From positions 1,073,501 to 1,137,500 of the forward strand of contig JAMJFZ010004031.1 in assembly GCA_026225945.1 (NCBI GenBank): a stretch of 64,000 nucleotides of DNA, read 5' to 3'. The notes below the pieces were generated by a model that saw only the letters and a program-made list of their open reading frames with translations, was not told the DNA's origin and did no database searches. Of the stretch, positions 36,388-48,907 are shown in pieces. Source of the DNA: Cricetomys ansorgei (lineage: Eukaryota; Chordata; Mammalia; Rodentia; Nesomyidae). The first letter of the stretch is position 1; each line of letters starts with the position of its first letter. The translations under genes and the position numbers were made by a program.

Positions 36388-36612
36388 CTACTCTCCTCTT
36401 TGTAATTTCTCTTTGCAACAGAGAGATTTTAAAAGAACAAAACTAAACTTAACCAATCAAAATGCAGAGTTGTAGATTCCAATCCCAATTGACACAACCA
36501 CAACACAACTCCTGCACCCAAGGCTGAGGGAATATTGGGAGAATAACAAATTGTAGGAGCCAGAAGACCAAAGAGTTTTCTGTGTCTTCTAGGAATGCCA
36601 GAAGCTAAACTT
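36388..36612 (+). mobile_element. L1 (Lx-type) 3' UTR fragment, plus strand
   Basis: 'ttctctttgcaacagagaga', 'accaatcaaaatgcagagtt', 'actcctgcacccaaggctga' and 'tcttctaggaatgccagaag' follow Lx 3' UTR order. Truncated at both ends. Confidence 0.85.
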
Positions 36613-36649
36613 GCATTGGTCAAAATACCCTATATAATCATGATCCAAA

Positions 36650-36720
36650 ATAAATATTTCTTCCCTTTGGTTGCTTCTTTGAAGTATTTTGTCATAGCAA
36701 TGGGGAAAGTAACACAATTA
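36650..36720 (+). mobile_element. Possible 3' end of a MaLR-type LTR, plus strand
   Basis: 'aataaatatttcttcccttt', 'ggttgcttctttgaag' and 'tcatagcaatggggaaagta' resemble the poly(A)-signal end of a rodent MaLR LTR. The 5' part is not recognisable. Confidence 0.4.
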
Positions 36721-36737
36721 AATATTATGTTTCCTGA

Positions 36738-36881
36738 CCTGGCAGTGGTGGTACATGTCTTTAAGCCAGCACTCAGGAGGCAGAGACAGGCAGATCTCTG
36801 TGAGTTCAAGGCCAATCTGATCTACAGAGTGAGTTCCAGGACACCAGAGTTCCAACAGAGAAATTTTGTCTGGAAAAAAAG
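36738..36881 (+). mobile_element. B1 SINE, plus strand
   Basis: 'cctggcagtggtggtacatg', 'gcactcaggaggcagagaca', 'atctctgtgagttcaaggcc', 'acagagtgagttccaggaca', ending 'ttttgtctggaaaaaaa'. Full length. The 98-codon frame at 36595-36891 includes it. Confidence 0.95.
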
Positions 36882-39800
36882 TTTCTTCTGAAAATAATAT
36901 CTCAGAATAAGATCCTCAATTTTGCAACATTTGAAAATGTGTCTATAACTGCTGGATCATGTGTTGATCAATGAACTTTTAAATGATTTTAATTTACAAA
37001 TGAATTCTGCTTACTATTAAATGAGGATGATTTCTGAAACTTCAAGTTTACTATTGAACCTATTTCATAATCATGCCAATTGATTTGTATTTGCTATTTC
37101 AGAGGCTGATATAAATAAGAAATGGAAAAATCATAGGGTTAAAATCTCTAAAGTCTCAATCTCTATATTATTGTTTAAAAGGAATAAAGGAATATTTAAT
37201 AGCTAGAAGGAGTGTGATAATTACCACAAAGCAACAGAGGCTATGGCAAATTATGGGTGATGCTGGATGGATTCTTCATAGTTGCAAATTGACTGGGAGG
37301 TGTCTTGGCCATTGCTGCTGATGGTACAGGCAATCACCATTCCCCAGTTTACTGGAGAGCAGAATAATATCACACATATTAATATCAAAGAATAGAGGAT
37401 GGTGAATTTTTTATTGAGAATCAGACTGCAAAATTTATTTCATTAATGCTTTACAATTTTGCTGCTAGGATATTATGAACAAGAGAAACAACTGTTAAAA
37501 CTTATATAAAGCTACATGAAAAATGTTCTAACTAAAGATTAATTATTATTAAGAATTAATATTAACATTAATTCAGAAATGAATTAAAATTGCTACCTTC
37601 TAAAAATAGAGAAAAGAATGTATTATACCTGACGAGTATTTTATAACATTTTAATTCTGGGCAGAAAAGCATAAAACATAAATCCATTCTGAATTACTTG
37701 ACTGTCCCCATTTCTTTCTTGAAGAGAATTGCGTGCATATTAGGAACATGTCCATACCTCATTTTAGATGATGATACTACACTATTCCATTCTTATATTT
37801 AGAATACCATCAGGAAATGTTAAGTAGATAACAAACAAAATTATATCTTACAGCAAATAAGAAAAACAATTTAAATATAATCTTTCAGACTTTACTAAAA
37901 ATGTTTTCCTAAGTGTCTCTAGGGAGTATCAAGGTGTCAATGTAAACATTATGCATTTTTAGTATAGTATTGAGTTTTCTTCTGTTAAAATATATTTGAA
38001 AGTTGGAAAATACTTTACAAAATAAATCACAGCTCATCTGCTCATTTACTACATAATTATAATATTTCTAAAAGTACTACATACAGCAAATGAAAATGGG
38101 TTTCTTAAATGAAAAAATGGTTCTTTTTCTAAAACTAAAATTTAATTTTGAACTCCATACACTGCAATTGAGATAAAACGAGATTCTCTTGAAAAAAGTT
38201 ACAAGTAAGGAGCTGATATTGCTTCAGAAACTGCTAAAACCATATAGTTACATCATTATGAAATAATTTTAAAATATTCTACATTTCTTAAAGATGCCAC
38301 TGGATTTAAATAACACTAATAATGTGTTCAAGAGGGAAAGCATTTTGATTTGAAGCATCATAGTTTATTGTGAAAAGTAATACCAGAAAGGTAAGTCAGA
38401 TGATTTAGTTAAGACAATAAAATAGTCACTCTATAATAATAGTGAACATGCTATGAAATCACATGGGTTATCATGGCCTATTAAAATTACACACATGACA
38501 ATGGTTCTATGAGATTAAAATTATATGAGAAGTTCCTGGTGCCCACTGGCATGTATCTATTGCAACACCATTGTAAGAATTACTCATGTTTTTGTAGTGA
38601 CGGCATGAAAAAAGAATTTGCGGTTCTCCAAGTCATACAAAAGCATAGAATATATGATTTTGCATGACATACAATACAAATTACTACTTTATTTTATGTG
38701 TTTACTTGTTTTTAATTTCTATCATTGCGATAGAGCATATTTCTTTATTGACGTTTTTAAGTGTTTAAGTAGCATGTTCTTACACCTCAAACAACTTCAC
38801 GTTTTTGTGATCTTTATGTCTCTTGCTTCTGTCAAGGGGACAGATTAAACATTAAAAGCTCATTTACATCATTTGTATAGGCTCATTATATGATTTATCC
38901 ATAAATGAAAAGTTACTTAACATACATTCCTCAGAATTTGCCTAATAGTTATTTTTAACATATCAATGCATTGGTCAAAATCCAGAGAGACTATCACATC
39001 ACATACAAATTCTGACATAAACTAGAAGTGCAATAACTATGTATGCAAGTTTACCAAACATCATAATTTAAAACATTAAATAAGACGAAAAGAGACAAGG
39101 ATCTGGAAGGAATAACGAGAGTATGTGAAATGAAAGGCTACTTGGGTTCAGTTTTCATCATGATTAGGGAACGCAAAACATACAGTCATGTATACACACA
39201 CATGCATACACACACCCTATAGCACAACCTACATAATCTGCTTTAGCACAAAGTTTAATTAGTAAATATGGTAAACAAATATTTATCATATTTATGCCCA
39301 AAGATGTGGCAATCTTGTATATTTTATATATAAGAAAAAGAGCAAATAATTCCTATAATGATTAACAGTTAAATAATATGAGGTTAGACAAACCATGAGC
39401 AAAGATAAGTGGAATTAGCAAACAATGAATCATATTTAGTAGCTGACCTGCATTATTATGAAATATTCCAGCAATATCTTGTGGCTTCCCTGACTCATTC
39501 TCACATCCACCATTCTTTGAAATATCTCACTTCATTTAGGTGGATGTAGTGTTAGAAATCCAGATCTGGCCAGTAGGGATGTCTTTGTTTTTAGACGTTG
39601 TCCCTAGACGGTGTGAACCTAGAGAAGGCAACTGAGGCTCTCCGTGGCTCAAAACTTCAACTGCCATGACAATAACATTCTGACCGTAGAAACCTCTTTT
39701 GTAATCCCTAGTATATTCTTCTAAACAAAAGATTATTGCACACAAATGCCTTGAATAATTGTAATTTTGATGTGTCCCATGCTAGCTGCACAAATGAACA

Positions 39801-40079
39801 AAAATAATATAAGCAGGGAAAAGACGACACAATTAAATTGTCAAGTTCATGATTTTAGACAGTTTGAATAGACTCTTCCACGAGGAAATTTACTGATTCC
39901 CTTTAGGGCTCTAAACAGCATTAGGAAATGAATATATCTTAAACTACAATGCTGGGAACCGCTAAGCTTAATGTAATGGGATTTAGAGAAATAAAGTGGT
40001 TTTTTTTTGTTGTTTTTGTTGTTCTTTTCATGTCTTATCAGGCTTGGTAACTGAAAAATAGTCTTAGGCCAAGAAGAGA
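36882..40079. other. 3.2 kb of unique AT-rich DNA
   Basis: No gene or recognised repeat. A more GC-balanced block at about 39470-39740 carries no repeat signature and could be functional non-coding sequence. A CA-rich patch lies at 39190-39220. A T-rich run lies at about 40000-40028. Confidence 0.5.
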
Positions 40080-40208
40080 GTCTAATATCTATAATCTTAA
40101 CAACTATGACACTGAGATGGGGATCATAAATTCAAGGCTATCTTGGACTACAGAGCATGCCCTTGACTTAAAATAAAACAAAATCAAACAAATAAGCAAA
40201 TAATCAAA
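40080..40208 (+). mobile_element. Old B1-like SINE, plus strand
   Basis: 'tatctataatcttaacaact', 'gagatggggatcataaattc', 'aaggctatcttggactacag' and an A-rich tail with 'aaacaaaatcaaacaaata'. The B1 order is retained but diverged. Confidence 0.6.
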
Positions 40209-41159
40209 CATCAATAAAATACCTAAAACAGAAATAAATAATAACATTTTTGATATTTTCTTAACATATTACTATCTATCAAGTATTTCAAGTTGAGGAC
40301 ATTACGTAAGCCATTTTTAACTCCATGCTTTTACTCAAGGCATTTTAATAGAGACAGTAGACTATATAAAATTGAACTCCGTTTTAATATTTTAGCAGTC
40401 AGAAATGAGATATTAAATTAATCAATCCCTATTGAACTCAACTTAACCCTAACTAATTCAGATTTACTAAAACGTAAAGGATAAGACTGTAGAGAGCATA
40501 ATTTGCTTTCTTTAATAACACTCCCCTTATATACATAAGAGATTGATTGTTATTGTGTTATCTTCTGTACTGAGTCTCTATACAAGATGATTACAATACC
40601 TTGAACAGCAGTAATCAGTTTGCGTAGTGCTTAGGGGCTTCTAAATAGAAGCAAAGAGACAGGTTTATAATATGGCAGCTCCTTACACTTGAAGTGGAAC
40701 ATCTGGTTTGACTTAATTGCTAGACTTCTTTAGGACATCTTCTCTGGGTGTGAGAAAAATGATGTCTATATATTTAAGATGAAAAAGTGCTTTGTATTGT
40801 AAAATAACTATTTTGTTGGATGTATATAAATTATTTCTATAATGGGTACATACAATTAGAGAAGTGAGTGACTTGGATGACAGTGTTGGTGTTTGAAAGT
40901 AATTTTCTAGAGTAGTATCTACCTGCTGAGTACAATACTACTGTTATCTCTACAGAAGAAGAAAATGATAGGAAATTTAACCACTCTCCTATGACGGCAT
41001 CAGTAAAATCTCTGAGTCTTGTGCATGCAGTGCTTTTTAAAGAAAAATATATTAAATTACCAATCCAGATTTTAAATGGATAAACACGCATGCATGCATA
41101 TATACAATGGGAACTTAAAGTTTGCAAAACCCACAGACATATTCTTTCCATTCATATTC
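40209..41159. other. Unique AT-rich DNA
   Basis: The 104-codon minus-strand frame at 40837-41151 has no recognisable motif or start context. Confidence 0.5.
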
Positions 41160-41285
41160 ATTGCTACTGCTGCGGAAATGAATTACCACATACTTAGAGA
41201 CTGAATACTAGTTTATTAACTCATCCATTTTGGCATCAGAATTTCAAAAGAGGTCTCAACTAGCATAATTAATGGTATTTTCAAG
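41160..41285 (+). mobile_element. Ancient mammalian interspersed repeat fragment
   Basis: 'ggaaatgaattaccacatac', 'tagtttattaactcatccat' and 'ggcatcagaatttcaaaaga' resemble an old placental-mammal repeat that begins with 'ctgtaacaaattaccac' and continues into 'gtcagaagtccaaaatgggt'. I cannot fix its class. Confidence 0.4.
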
Positions 41286-41838
41286 ACTGCATATCTTTTA
41301 AGAGACGTGTGAGAGGGACTGATTCTCTTGTCACTCTACTTGTAAAGAACACCTGATTTGTGTCTCTATTGGCAAATAAACCAATGTACAACCTTCCTCT
41401 TCCTCCCCTGTCTCCCTATTTCCTCTTCCCTTCTTTTCTCTGTCGTATCTCTTTCATTTTTTCTTCTCTATTTCTAATTTCCTGCTTTTCTGTAATTAGT
41501 TAAACTCGGTAATTATGTTGGGTCAAGCCAGAAATCAAACTTTATTCATATAGACAATGTGTATTTTCTTCTGTTTATGTACTTACTAACAGTTATATGT
41601 TATTCATGTGTGAACATGTGAGAGGGGAAATTTTATCTACTACATAGCCAAAGTGTTGGTTTTCAATGTGAGGAAAAATGGTCTAATCTTTTTGAATTTG
41701 GATGTTGTTGACAATACTTCAAAAATTACAGAATTAGCTGGAATGAATGCAAGAGTAAATAGTAACTAAATTAATGACAAGTTGATGCACTGCATTTAGT
41801 TACATTTTCTGTAAGCAGCTAACAGGGTCTAGGAACTA
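41286..41838. other. Unique DNA with a CT-rich tract
   Basis: 41390-41460 is a T/C-rich run. Nothing else recognised. Confidence 0.5.
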
Positions 41839-42030
41839 GGGCTGAAGAGATGGCTCAGTGGTTAACAGCACTGGCTCCTCTTCCAGAGGTCCTGAGTTTA
41901 ATTCCCAGTAACCACATGGTGGCTCACCACAATCTGTAATGGGATCTTCTGCATTCTTCTGGGAAGTAGGTTTACATGCAGACAGAACACTCATATATAA
42001 AATACATGAAATATATATAAATAAATAATA
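41839..42030 (+). mobile_element. B2 SINE, plus strand
   Basis: tRNA-derived head 'gggctgaagagatggctcag', 'cttccagaggtcctgagttt', 'accacatggtggctcaccac', 'gtaatgggatcttctg', then the tail 'catgcagacagaacactcat' and an A/T-rich end. The gcagacagaacact tail is the cricetid form as I know it. B2 carries Pol III A and B boxes, and some copies have Pol II activity. Confidence 0.97.
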
Positions 42031-42095
42031 GAATATGTTCTGGGATCTCAGAATTAGTCAGTTAATGAATTCCATGACTTAGAAATATAAATTCT
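42031..42095. other. Spacer between two B2 elements
   Basis: 65 bp of unique sequence. Confidence 0.6.
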
Positions 42096-42273
42096 GGGGC
42101 TGGAGACATGGCTCAGCAGTTAAGAGCAGTGGCTGCTATTCCAGAAGTCCTGAGTTCAGTTTCCAGCAACTGCATGGTGACTCACAACTATCTACAATGG
42201 GATCTGATGTCCTCTTCTGGCATGTAGATATGCAGACAGAGCACTCATATAAATTAAAATAAATAAATAAATG
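42096..42273 (+). mobile_element. B2 SINE, plus strand (second copy)
   Basis: 'ggggctggagacatggctca', 'cctgagttcagtttccagca', 'tctacaatgggatctgatgt', 'gcagacagagcactcatata' and an (AAAT)n tail. Same orientation as the copy 65 bp upstream, but internally different, so it is an independent insertion. Confidence 0.97.
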
Positions 42274-42382
42274 TGCGGATTCCATTGCTTCAGTGTGCCG
42301 TTTTTCCCCTCAGTCATTTAACTGAATGATTATTGTCTGTGTTATTTCATTTATCCATCAGAATATGTTTAGTACAATAAGT

Positions 42383-42407
42383 AACACACACACACACACA
42401 CACACAA
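42383..42407 (+). repeat. (CA)12 microsatellite
   Basis: Perfect CA dinucleotide run. Confidence 0.95.
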
Positions 42408-42834
42408 AATTCTATTTATATTTATGTGAAGTTAGAAAAGTCAATGTGATGAGCCAATTTCAGTCAAAGTATTTTAATTTTCAAATCATTAGATAATAGA
42501 GGGCCATCGTCATTGCTGAGCCATCTTGGATTATGGCAGGCCACCATCCAAACAGTGACGGGAGGGAAATTCCTAAGATGCTTTAGTATAAATCAAATGA
42601 ACCCCTTTACATCAAGAAGTCTGAGTGGTTTTACTGTGTTTACTTATTTTGTTACTATGAAAAATGCTAAAAATGTTCCTCTGTTTGTTTTATGTACATT
42701 TGAGAATGTATATTCAACTTGAGCTGTAAAATTGTAAAACTGATAAGTGGAACTTAATTTCCTCAAAGCAACCATAATCTAAAGAATAATCAACATTTGA
42801 AAAAAAAAATTTAGGTTATAACTTCAGTTATATG
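42408..42834. other. Unique DNA
   Basis: No recognised repeat. A 69-codon plus-strand frame (42513-42722) has no recognisable motif. Confidence 0.5.
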
Positions 42835-43335
42835 TGGTTTTCCTATCCAGTTCCATTGATCTATGTGTCTGCTTTTGTGCCATTGTCATACTATCATACT
42901 AGCTTTATTACTGTCTTAATGTTTCTATTGTTGTAAAGGCACACCATTATCATGGCAACTCTTATAAAAGGAAACATTTAATTGGGGATGACTTACAATT
43001 CAGAAGTTAAGGCCATTGTCATGTTATGTAGGCAGTCATGATGCTGTCTACAAGTTCTGTATCTTGATTAGCAGGCAGCAGGAAGAGAGAGTGAATCTGG
43101 GCCTGGCTTGAACATTTGAAACCTCAAAGACCACACCCAGTGACACATTTTCTCCCACAAGGCCACCCACTCCAACCAGTCCATGTCTCCTAATAGTGCC
43201 ACTCCTTATGGACCTACGGAGCCATTTTTATTCAAATAAACATAACTATTATGGCTTTGTGGTATAGCTTCAGATTGGGTATAACACTGTTGGCATTAAT
43301 TTGTTGTTCAGGACTTCCTTGGCTATGAGTACCTC
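42835..43335 (-). mobile_element. L1 ORF2 fragment interrupted by an LTR, minus strand
   Basis: The plus-strand text 'cagttccattgatctatgtg', 'tctgcttttgtgccattgtc' and 'gctttattac' (42835-42911), then 'attatggctttgtggtatag' and 'ttgttgttcaggacttcctt' (43243-43335), is the complement of a conserved L1 ORF2 (reverse transcriptase protein) segment. It is far from full length and carries frame damage. An LTR (42912-43242) splits it. Confidence 0.85.
42912..43242 (-). mobile_element. MaLR-type solo LTR inserted in L1, minus strand
   Basis: The minus strand begins 'tgtttatttgaataaaaatg' and ends 'aacattaagaca'. Internal text ('aaacctcaaagaccacaccc', 'gcaggcagcaggaagagaga', 'ataaaaggaaacatttaatt' on plus) aligns in order with the LTR at 32519-32897. 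About 331 bp, TG...CA ends. Confidence 0.8.
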
Positions 43336-44524
43336 TATTTAACATCACTGCATTCCAAAATGATTATTGTTATCCAAATAAATATATACTCCTTTCTTAT
43401 TATCCAGTTTACAGAAGTCTGTAACTAGAAAAGTGAGTAAGTTTGGTATCTTGTACCTAGTTTGGAATTCAGTAACTTTAACGCTTTGGCTGAAAACTAT
43501 ATTTAAGACAAAAACTCAAGTAATTGTTTAAAAGAACTGCGATATTTGCAATGTACAGTAGTTGTAGCATAGCATAGCATAACATAGTTGACCGTCAATT
43601 CTATGGTGGAATTCTGAATATGTACATTCATGTTTTTCTGCCTACAACATACAAAGGAAGAGTAAAGAGTTATCACAGGGTATAGATGGTGCACAATTGA
43701 TGTAGCTTAAAACCTCTTGTTGGAAATATTGTTCCATTTCCTATTGGCCAAGTCAAGAATTTGTGGTTCATGCCATTGACATCTTGCCCTAGAGGACTGT
43801 CCATAAGTAATACAGTCTTCAGAAGTTCTGGTAAGCACTGTTGTGGTGGACTAGAAAATGATTAAAGCCTTTGTATATCACTAAATCATATATTAAATCT
43901 ACTAAACTTTATCTTCTTACAAAATTTAGCCAACATCCATCTATGTGCTGCCCAGAGAATCTTCTACATGTGAGTTAGAAGCCACAACACTTACCAGACA
44001 AAAACATTACATTCTGCTTTCTCTTTTCCTCGTTCTACCTCAACAAGTTTGGAAATTCTAATGCTTAAAATATAAATTTAAAGTAGTTTAGCTATTACTC
44101 TGTGTATCATTTATTTCCCTGTCAATCTTATATCAAACTCTAAAGTGAAAAATACTAAATTTCGTGGAGTCTCCCAAAATAGTCATGAAAGCTGAGTGAA
44201 GGAAAATCAGTAGGTTGTAGTTGGGTATGAACTCTGATTGCAATATGAAATATTACAACTTTCATACCTCATATGCCTGACCAAGCCCTGCTACAGACTA
44301 AGTTAAGGTGTGGATGTTTAAAAATATTGATAGTAATGTATGTATTTGTTTACAAAATAAGTATTATTATACGTATCTAAAAACTAGCTCTGAAAGTTTC
44401 CTATTCCAAAAACCGGTTTAGAAATTAGCTTTGATCAAGTCTAATATTCCAATATTATTTAATATTGCTATTTTTAACAGAGAAGATGAGTAATTCTAAT
44501 TTTATTTGTTTCTTTTTTATTGGA
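43336..44524. other. Unique DNA; short (AGCAT)n
   Basis: 43563-43585 has a pentanucleotide run 'agcatagcatagcataac'. The rest shows nothing recognised. Confidence 0.5.
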
Positions 44525-45178
44525 AAAAATTAATACAGTATATACTGATCATGATTTCCACTTCTACAATTCCTCCCGGATTTCCCCCATCTTCCTACCC
44601 ACCTAACATCATAAAACACACATATACAAACATACACACCCCAACACACAAACAAAAAGCAGACAAACACAAAGTTGTGAACCATAATATACAAATGAAA
44701 GGCCAGTAAGAGAAAAATATCCAAACATAGCAATATGAGACAAAAGTCTATAAAATAGCTTTGAGTTCTTTTTGTGTTGGTCATCTACTGCTGGGCATGG
44801 GACCTACCCTTAAATGTGGTTGATAAATCCAGTTAGACTCCCCTGGAGAAAACTAACTGGCCCTATGCAAGGTTGTCAGTTTCAGATCGCATCTTGGTTA
44901 GGGACGGAAGCTTATGTGCACTTCCTCTCTCAGCATTCAGACCTGATCTGGCTTGAACCTGTGCAGGCCCTGGCCAAGCTCCCACAGTCTCTGTGAGTTC
45001 TCATGTGCATCAGTATTGTTTTCTGGAAGACACTGCTTCCTTGATGTCATCCATTCCCTCTGGCTCTTAGAATCTTTCTGCCTCCATTGCAGTATTGCTC
45101 TCTGACCCCTTAAGGGGCAGATTGATGAAGACATTCCATTTAGGACCGAGTGCCCCAGAAACTTTTGCATCTTCAGAG
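44525..45178 (-). mobile_element. L1 (Lx-type) 3' UTR, minus strand, ~650 bp
   Basis: On plus: 'gctgggcatgggacctaccc', 'ctggagaaaactaactggcc', 'tcttggttagggacgg', 'ttgaacctgtgcaggccctg', 'cacagtctctgtgagttctc', 'ctggaagacactgcttcctt' and 'catttaggaccgagtgcccc' follow the complement of an Lx 3' UTR closely. The 3' terminus is at the left. Several frames on both strands inside it (60-84 codons) are artefacts. Confidence 0.92.
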
Positions 45179-48100
45179 AGTTTAAATTATGTACTTGCTC
45201 CTATAGGTCTGTTTATAACATGCTTTTCCATTTTCCATGGTCATCATTTTGTTTGTCCAAAATAATTTTATATTTGCATTATTGAATCCAATTTTCCTTA
45301 TGCCAGAAGTTTTAAAAGTTAAGTTCTTATTAGTTTACTGTACTATTTTACTTAAATGAGGTAATAATTGCCTTCAGAACTCACATACATAACAGTGATG
45401 TATATAGTCTGGAAAAAATAATCTGTAGGCTAACATGATTATCAATTAAACAATAAAGACTTAGCCATAATTTTATTTAATTAGAAATGTTGAAAAAACT
45501 CTACTTCATATGCAGATTATAAACCCCAAGTATCCATTTTATTTCATCTAAGTCAGTACTATCCTGATTGCTCTTGATCAAGTAGAATTAAAAGAGAGTC
45601 CAAAGCATATCACCAGGGATGGTATAAATCCTAATTACACATGCAGAATCAACTTAGCTAAAGATGTTGTCAATATTTTAGTATTGCTAATTACAATAAT
45701 ATTAATAATGAATATGAAACAAGCATAACATTTTACATGGCATAACTTATATTGTGAAAATTAATGCACTAGTAATCACCTGTGTTAGGCTTTGAAGATT
45801 ACCTGAATTTGTTATCCAGTAGTTTTGTATTTCTGCTAGATAACAAAGAGAGTAGGTACAGATTACTGACCCATCCTTGTTTTAAAGATTATTTCCTCTG
45901 TATAGACACACACACAAGAATATTTTGTGTTGTTCTCTTTAAAATCCTAATCAATTTTAACAATGAAATACTTTAATTTTACTCTTTTCTTAAGCTGGTA
46001 GATATTATACATTTTAGGTACAAAATGAATTTTCAAACTGTTTGCTCGTCATATTTAAAAGGATTATTTGTGTCCAGTTTCCAATGTTAAATCAATTTAT
46101 TTTAACATAATCACATGACTCTGATCCTCATCTCCAGGAATTGAGGAGTTCAACATTCTCACTGGAAGTAGGATTTAAAAATGAAGACTAATATATCATT
46201 GTGTATGAAGTTTATTTGTGCTGGATGTGTAGAATTTCTCTTTAGTTTTGTGTGGCATACATTTAAAAATGTAACTGACAGAATTATTTCATAATCTCTT
46301 TCTTGCAAATTTGAAACAACAAAACATAACATTTAGTTTAAAGTATTTGTTGTGTACTCTCATGTAACTATTTTATATTATTTGCTCATCCTCCAATCCT
46401 TTACATATTGAAATCAAATCATTTATTATTATGTCTTATTCATTATCAAGTGATAACATATAGCTAAAAATCCCAGAAAACTCTCAATATTCAGTTTATA
46501 AATTTTGATTTTAACAAATTTTCCTAAAAATGAGATTGTTTTCTATCATCTTTTTATGTAGCTATTTATTGATCTATTCACTGCTCCCTGGGCATTAGAA
46601 TTTTAGTAATACAGAAAAGAGATTTGCAAATTTAGGTACACTATATATAAACTACTCTTTGACTAGGGACACATTAAGGAACCGATAAGAGCAATGAACA
46701 AGTGGATTATTTTAATAGATTAGGACATGTATTACACCTTCAATAAACTAGGAAAACTTAAGCATTCAATACATATAGTATTGTAATCACTGATAAAAAT
46801 GGCTGTCCCAGATCTAATATCCTCAGGGAAGAGAAAGGTTCTTTAATTTGCTTTGTTTTATTGCAAGAGACTGTGAAAAATAAACCTGAGAAGTTTCATA
46901 TTTAATAATTATTAAGTGAAATAGTTATTTTTTTCTGCTTACTAATTCTCTTTAAATGCTTCTAGGAAGCTGAAGATCACTTAACTACACGAGTTCAATG
47001 AATTAAGAATCCCAAACAGGTAGATCTTGAGACTTGGGTGCTTAAACTGAAATATTAACATGGAGAGCTTCCAAGAGCAAATATATTCTTACTCTTTCTT
47101 AGCCATGTATTCAATTTAATGCACAGTTACTAACTAAGACACAATATTAAATCACAATTCCATAGAATAATTATGTGAAAAGCATATTCCCTTTTATTTA
47201 CGCATGTATGGTGCCTATGCAAATGCATGCAGTGCATGATAGTGTACTTAAAAACATGCAGCAAAGGTCAAGGTCATACTCATTCAGTGTAGTCACACTG
47301 AAATACTACTCAATTCAAGGTAAGACCCCCGTCAACACAATTTACTAAAGAAAAATGGAACACAGGTGTGAAAATTTTCAGTGAAAATGTGCTCGCAGAA
47401 AAATAATTCAGATGGCAATGAGGCTCTAGAAGAAATTTAATTAAAGCTGGGTAATTCATTTAAATATAAATGTAGCTTCATTCCAGTTGGCAATAAGTCA
47501 ATGCATTTTTATTTCTGAAAAAGGCACATATATTAACTTTCAATATATCAGATAAATTCAATTATATTATGATTCGCTCTATCTACCAATGAGAATAGTA
47601 AAGATAGATCAGCTTAATGATCGAGTTGACAATGAAAGGGTTAACAGGGTATAATTAATAAATTTCCTATTTAGCCTTCTAAGATATTGGCACAATTCCA
47701 GACTAGCTTGCTAACAACAAGCAACGTCGTAAAGTTTATATTGTGATTCAGGGTCAAACTGCATATTTATCTGTGGGATTAGGGCAAAATTAGACATTGA
47801 AGATATTTATCTATTCTTAAAATGTATACAGTCATTGCACACAGATGAAACATTTTTTTTTAGATAATACACATACATGTTATCCAGACAACCTCTCTAT
47901 TCTGCTAATAGTCATCTTGCTTTTTAAAACATAATGAGGTGCTCACATCTAAACTAACCATTTTGAAGGTAAGAATGTAATGTTTTGGTGTTAAAGCTGG
48001 GTTTTTAAAGAATTTCAAAGGTGCAATAATTGCTTAATTATTTGTTGTATGCTTGTTTAATACACAACATGGTAATAATTTAACAAGGCAGCTATGGGTT

Positions 48101-48907
48101 ATGCTGGCATTCTCACGTGTGAAGACTTGTACTTCTGGATTAATAAAAATGATAATAGAAAATTATTAAGATGATGAATAATCACCTCTGGTTGAGCACA
48201 TATCCTGTATGTTGCAAAGTATTCTTTTGCTACGTAACTCACACAACAGCTGCCACATTGATAGAGTTTCTATAGCTGTATCACTAAAAAAAAATATTTT
48301 CCAAGTTTATTATATTAAGAATTGTATATTTTATTTTCTATAAAGTAATATTCAAAACCAAGTTAAAATATTTAAGTAGAGACTTCCTCTTACTACTTAC
48401 CATGCATATTTTAAAAGACCTATCAAGAGAATTATGGCATGCTTAAGTTTATAAATGAGAAACTTTGCTTTCATCCACAATATTATAAGAAAAATAAAAC
48501 CTAGTAAGACTGTACTCAAACTAAAACTTACACAAAATGACTAGGCATAGAGAGAACACTGCCCTCCAAATATCATAGGTGCTTGCCCTTGAGGATAGGT
48601 GCTCTATTGATGTTAGGCCGCCTAACATTTATATATTAAAACTTGCATTTCAGAGTTTTATACAACTCTATATCCAGGGAGAACTTAGTTGTTAAGAAAC
48701 TTATATGGTTGCTCAAAATAAATTGATGGAAACATAACACGACTCGGTAAAACAATAATAGAAGTAAAGTAAATTAAGTGCATTCCACTGCACCATATAC
48801 TTTAAAGACTGTGGAAATTCATTTGACTCAATATTGTGTCTTTTGAGTAGTAACTAACTCACTTCTCTGTTTATCTATATATATTCCATTACTAATTGTA
48901 AATAATT
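45179..48907. other. 3.7 kb of unique AT-rich DNA
   Basis: This is the longest stretch without recognised transposons. The 64-codon frame at 45782-45976 has no motif. 47340-48270 is entirely free of low-complexity and SINE text and has several TAATTA/ATTAAT homeodomain-type words. I treat it as candidate conserved non-coding DNA, unproven. Confidence 0.5.
48610..48628. repeat. Perfect 8-bp inverted repeat with 3-nt centre
   Basis: 'atgttagg-ccg-cctaacat'. It contains one of few CpGs in an AT-rich area. Confidence 0.9.

Noticed and set aside
36595..36891. 98-codon plus-strand frame
   Set aside because: Its C-terminal third ('CEFKANLIYRVSSR') is the typical translation of a B1 element.
40837..41151. 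104-codon minus-strand frame
   Set aside because: No motif, no splice or promoter context, in unique AT-rich DNA. Its length is expected by chance in 64 kb.
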